Source: Glebionis coronaria
Taxonomy: Eukaryota > Streptophyta > Magnoliopsida > Asterales > Asteraceae
NCBI GenBank assembly: GCA_025667525.1
Contig: CM046878.1
Location: forward strand, 394,944,974 to 395,008,973
Reading direction: 5' to 3'
DNA: 64,000 bases
Shown here piece by piece: positions 59,485 through 64,000 of the stretch. Every line of letters begins with the position of its first letter. Position 1 is the stretch's first letter. The notes below the pieces were generated by a model, which was not told the origin of the DNA, did no database searches, and saw only the letters and a list, made by a program, of their open reading frames with translations. Position numbers and translations under genes: made by a program.

Positions 59485-60622
59485 ATGAATAATAACAACC
59501 CCCAACCCGACTTACGAACCATGGAGGAGCTATGTCAGCCCACGATGAATGGACGCGGCGGACCGATTGCGCCGATACAAATCACGGCTCCGGAGTTTTC
59601 ATTGAAGCATCACATGATCCAACAAGTGCAAACTTGTCCATTTCGCGGATTGCCGGATGATGATGCCAACAAGCACCTCGACAAATTCATTACTATTACT
59701 CAAAGCATGAAGTTGCCCGGTGTTACTATGGATGTCCTTCGCCTTCAACTATTTCCACACCCGTTATCCCACCATGCCGAAAAATGGTTTGATCGTCTCG
59801 GGAAGAATTTTATTCACACTTGGGACGACATGACTCAACGATTTTTGTCGCGCTATTCCACCATCCATGGTCACGAGCCTTCGTAACCAAATTAGTGGAT
59901 TCATGCAAGACAATGACGAATCACTATTTGATGCTTAGGAATGCTACAATGATTTGATCGACCGTTGTCCAAACCATAACATGCTCCCCGTCACTCTTAT
60001 TGATACTTTCTACAATGGTCTCACTTTTCGTGATCGTGACACGATTAATGCCGCCGCCGGTGGTACTTTTATGAAAAGGAGACCGGAGGAGTGTAGAGAG
60101 TTGATAGAAAACATGACTACTCACTACAAGAATTAGGATTCATCTGCATCCTCAAGATCTAATCCGAGAGTCAATGTTTCATCTACTTCTTCCACCACCG
60201 ACATGTCCGCTATGGAACGAGTTCTTGAAATTAGAAAAAGTATGCAAATTTTGGCTACTAACCAAACTCACCAAGCTAAAGCCGTTGCTATTTCTTGTGA
60301 AACATGCGGTGGTCCTCATTCCTACATTGATTGTCCTTCTACCCAAGGCAATTTTTGTGAAAACGTTAACGCGGCATACGGTAACTATCCAACGGGAGGC
60401 TATCAAGCTCGTCCTCAAGGAGACCGTAACTTGCTAAGTTATCATTCAAACAACTATCTTTCACCACCCGGTTTTACTCCTCAAAACCAAAACCAACAGC
60501 AAAACTATAACTGTAACAATCAAAGTCAACCTCGTGCTACCAATCAATATCAACCCTAAAGAAACCCATATCCACCTCAAGGAAATTCTAAAGCTTACCA
60601 AGCTCCACCTCTCACTCAACTG
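59485..60622 (+). pseudogene. TE-H gag region, broken
   Basis: ATG 59485 (MNNNNPQPDLRTMEEL) begins the Gag domain (ITAPEFSLKHHMI, HHAEKWFDRLG). A 2-bp loss near 59857 shifts the frame, which ends at TAA 59884. The correct frame continues (LRNQISGFMQDNDE) with TAG at 59936-59938, TAG at 60134-60136 and TAA at 60557-60559. It contains [13 protein letters not shown] (CX2CX3HX4C) and a Gln/Asn-rich segment. The codons expected at the stops are Trp, Trp and Gln, so each stop is a C-to-T or G-to-A change. Confidence 0.85.
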
Positions 60623-63600
60623 ATGGCATTGAATCAAGACATCGAGACGTTCATGAGGACTAATAGAGAGATGGTGACGAATCTTCAAAGTCAATTCATC
60701 AACTTGAAAGGAGACATGGCGAAACAAGGGAGTGATATTCGAGCCGAGCTAAGGAATGACATGGCAAAACAAGGAAATGAGCTTCGCGCCGACATGAGAA
60801 ACTCTATGAGCACTCAAACGACTGATTTACGCGATATGATGGCTTCGTTTTTCCAAGGTAATCAACCCTCTTCTTCGGGTACTCTTCCGAGTAACACCGT
60901 TTCTAATCCAAGAGGGGATATGAAAGCAATCACCACTCGTAGTGGAAAAGGTTATACGGAACCCAAGCTTCCTACACCTCCACCCGTGATTCTGAACAAG
61001 GAAAAAGAACAACTTTCTTCAACTCCTTTACCTTCTAACCCCATTCCCCCACCACCCGCGGTTGTGAGTGATCCTCTTCCTCTAAAGCCTTCCTCTTCAT
61101 CCGACATACCTTATCCTTCAAGGTTGAGGAAAGAGAAGCAAAAGAGCAAGGATGATATTCAGGTTTCAAACTTTCTCAAAATGTTTAAACAATTGAATTT
61201 TAACATCTCCTTTGTTGAGGCTCTCGCTCACATGCCCAAATACGCGAAGATGTTTAAAGATCTTCTTAGTGACAAGGAAAAGCTCCTTGATATTGCTCAG
61301 ACCCAACTTAATGAGAATTGCTCCGCGGTTCTCTTAAGGAAATTACCAACAAAACTTGGTGATCCAGGTCGCTTCTTGATTCCTTGCAACTTCCCGGGAG
61401 TAGAGAATTGCATGGCCCTTGCCGATCTAGGTGCTAGTATAAACTTAATGCCATTAAGTGTTTGGAAGCAATTATCTCTCCCCGATCTAGTCCCCACCAA
61501 AATGACTTTGGAATTAGCTAACCGTACGGTTGCTTATCCGGTGGGGATAGCCGAAGACGTCTTCGTTGGCGTTGACAGATTCACCTTCCCGGTGGATTTT
61601 GTTGTCGTTGACTACGAAATGGATCCACGTGTTCCATTGATCGTTGGACGTCCCTTCTTGAGGACCGGTCGCACTCTCATTAATGTAGCCGCGGGCGAAT
61701 TAATAATGAGAGTTAGTGATGATAAAATTGTCTTCAACATGGGTAAGATTTCTAAGCAACCTTATTCATATGAGAGTGTTAATGCTATTGATGTTCTCGA
61801 TGAGGCTTGTGAAGAACACTTTAATGATGCTTGCAAAAGTAGTCTTTCTTCTCTACCTAATGTTGAGACCGTTTCCTCAATTGCTCCGTTATTGACTCCT
61901 TTTGGAGAAAGTGACTTTCTTTTGGCTGATTTCGAAGCTAGCTTAGGTACTATCGATCTTAAATATGATGATTCTCCCACTGATTGGGAAGCAGACATTC
62001 GTACCCTTGAGAAACTTCTCAATGAGGACTCTTTCTCTCCTCCTTCTCCTAAAGAGGTGACTAATGATGATCCATCATTAGTTACACCATCTATTGAGGA
62101 TCCTCCTACCCTCGAGCTTAAGGACTTACCTCCTCATCTCGAGTATGTTTTCTTAGAGGGCATTGATCAACTTCCCGTTATCATTGCTAAAGACTTAAAA
62201 GCCGATGAGAAAACTCGTCTCATTGACGTTCTCAAGAAACATAATAGAGCTATCGCTTGGAAAATCTCCGATATTCGTGGAATTGATCCTCACTTTTGCA
62301 CACATAAAATTCTCATGGAGGACGATTTTAAACCCACAATTCAAAGCCAACGAAGGGTGAATCCTAAAATCCATGACGTTATCAAAAAAGAGGTTATCAA
62401 ACTTCTTGATGCGGGCATGATTTATCCTATCTCGGATTCACCATGGGTTAGTCCGGTCCATTGTGTGCCTAAGAAAGGCGGAATCACCGTTGTGCCCAAT
62501 CAAAACAACGAGTTGATTCCTACACGACTCGTTACTGGGTGGAGAGTTTGTATAGACTATCGCAAACTCAATGATGCCACGAGAAAGGATCATTTTCCTC
62601 TTCCTTTTATGGACCAAATGCTTGAACGTTTAGTGGGTAATGAATATTACTGCTTTTTAGATGGTTTCTCGGGTTATTTCCAAATACCCATCGATCCACA
62701 AGATCAAGAGAAGACAACATTCACTTGTCCCTATGGCACATTTGCTTATAAACGAATACCTTTTAGTTTATGCAATGCTCCCGGGACTTTCTAAAGGTGC
62801 ATGTTAGCTATCTTCCATGACATGGTTGAGCAAACCATGGAAGTCTTCATGGATGATTTCTCGGACTTTGGGGACTCATTCTCTTCTTGCCTTGCCAATT
62901 TAGAACGCATGCTTAAGCGGTGTGAAGACACTCGCCTTGTTCTAAATTGGGAAAAATGCCATTTTATGGTAAAAGAGGGCATCGTGCTAGGACACAAAAT
63001 TTCAAAAGCCGGTCTTGAAGTGGACCGTGCTAAAGTGGATGTCATAGCCAAATTACCTCCACCTTCAACCGTGAAGGGTGTGAGAAATTTTCTCGGTCAT
63101 GCGGGTTTCTATCGACGATTTATACAAGATTTTTCTAAAATCGCTCGCCCGATGACCCACCTCTTGGAAAAAGACACTCCTTTTATCTTTTCCAAAGAGT
63201 GTATTGAAGCCTTCAATCTTCTTAAGGATAAGCTAACTAAGGCACCGGTCTTAGTCACCCCTAATTGGGAGCTACCTTTTGAGTTGATGTGTGATGCTAG
63301 CGACTTTGCTATTGGAGCGGTTTTGGGCCAAAGAGTGAACAAACACTTCCAACCGATCCATTACGCTAGCAAAACAATGACGGGGGCTCAATTGCATTAT
63401 ACGACAACCGAAAAAGAGCTTTTAGCTGTTGTCTATGCCTTTGAAAAATTTCGCCCCTATCTTGTTTTATCTACTACCATCGTCTACACGGATCATTCCG
63501 CGTTGAAGTACTTGATGACAAAGCAAGACTCTAAGCCAAGACTTCTTCGTTGGGTTTTACTCCTTCAAGAATTTAAAATTGAAATTCGTGACAAGAAGGG

Positions 63601-64000
63601 AGCCGAAAACCTAGCCGCGGATCATCTAAGTAGACTTGAGGATCCGTATCAAGGGGATCATCCGAATCAAGAGATCGATGACTCTTTTCCCCTTGAAGCC
63701 TTAATGTCTCTTAGTGCCATTCTTGATGATGACACTCCGTGGTTTGCCGACATTGCAAACTACCTAGCGGGTGGTGTTCTCATCAAAGGGTTAACATCCC
63801 AACAAAAGAAAAAGTTCTTAAAAGATGTGAAGACTTACTTTTGGGATGACCCTTTTCTCTTCAAACAATGCGCTGATTTGATTATTCGCCGATGTGTTGA
63901 CGGACCGGCAGCTTTAGACATTCTCACAGCTTGCCACAAAGGACCCACCGGTGGTCACTTTGGTCCCAACTACACCGCCAAAAAAGTGTTTGATTCGGGA
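60623..64000 (+). pseudogene. TE-H protease, RT, RNase H and integrase start; one stop, runs off the window
   Basis: In frame with the gag region. A coiled-coil-like segment (MAKQGNELRADMRNSM) and Pro-rich linker lead to protease ([29 protein letters not shown]). RT follows: AGMIYPISDSPWVSPV, WRVCIDYRKLNDATRKDHFPLP, FLDGFSGYFQIPI, then a TAA at 62792-62794 where Gln is expected, and in the same frame [12 protein letters not shown], the catalytic motif. RNase H shows [41 protein letters not shown] and AADHLSRLE. Integrase begins with its zinc-finger His pair ([11 protein letters not shown]). All catalytic residues I can check are present; only the stops and the gag frameshift disable it. Confidence 0.9.

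Larger units (their letters stand above)
57240..64000 (+). mobile_element. TE-H: Athila-like Gypsy retrotransposon, truncated by the window end
   Basis: 5' LTR, Asp-tRNA-type PBS, leader, then gag-protease-RT-RNase H-integrase (start) on the plus strand. The 3' part lies outside. Few breaks over about 1500 codons make it the freshest autonomous-type element here. Confidence 0.9.

Overview
This window is plant nuclear DNA made almost entirely of LTR retrotransposons. I find no host protein-coding gene, rRNA, tRNA or CRISPR array. The long coiled-coil Copia Gag and the mix of Sirevirus-type Copia, Athila-like Gypsy and chromovirus (Tekay/Del-like) elements resemble what is common in the daisy family (Asteraceae). 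That family assignment is inference. The base composition is AT-rich, except for one GC-rich island at about 11.9-12.3 kb.

Layout, using labels of my own. TE-A (1-4039): non-coding, LTR-like sequence whose end interrupts a Copia gag. TE-B (4040-11618, minus): a Copia derivative in which leader plus gag occur twice, 4.85 kb apart, with a coiled-coil Gag extension between them. Its 5' LTR is 11238-11618, each leader holds a 20-25 bp period array with core ATTCCGCAAT, and pol is missing. 11619-13060: a GC-rich island with six CACGTG sites and a 72-bp tandem repeat, then a decayed Athila-like LTR fragment. TE-C (13081-26307, plus): a decayed Copia remnant (Gag C-terminal region, 3' repeats, PPT, 3' LTR), split by TE-D. 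TE-D (14239-23357, minus): a nearly full-length Sirevirus-like Copia with matching LTRs, 5-bp target duplication, PBS, several PPT-like tracts and a broken gag-pol.

Next comes a three-level nest. TE-E (from 26719, minus) is a decayed chromovirus whose 3' LTR (26719-53044) is split by TE-F. TE-F (27748-51334, minus, target duplication GTTAA) is a second chromovirus with roughly 99% identical 3.4-kb LTRs around a badly decayed pol. Its 5' LTR is split by TE-G (39381-50702, minus, target duplication GTAGC). TE-G is an Athila-like element that keeps two long open frames (Gag and an acidic accessory ORF) but has lost most of protease and all of RT, RNase H and integrase. TE-H (57240 to the window end, plus) is a fairly fresh Athila-like element with LTR, PBS, Gag, protease, RT, RNase H and the start of integrase. 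It carries one frameshift and four premature stops, and its LTR holds about 31 copies of an 11-bp core (TTCCGGATAAG) spaced about 25 bp apart.

Four points stand out. (1) TE-G's two LTRs are strongly diverged although its ORFs are intact and it sits inside a nearly identical LTR pair. (2) Two unrelated elements carry short-core periodic arrays in the transcribed leader. (3) TE-D has a repeated palindromic GCGGTTCC/GGAACCGC motif in promoter, 3' region and gag. (4) TE-G keeps two open ORFs with pol deleted. Identity values and repeat counts were judged by eye.
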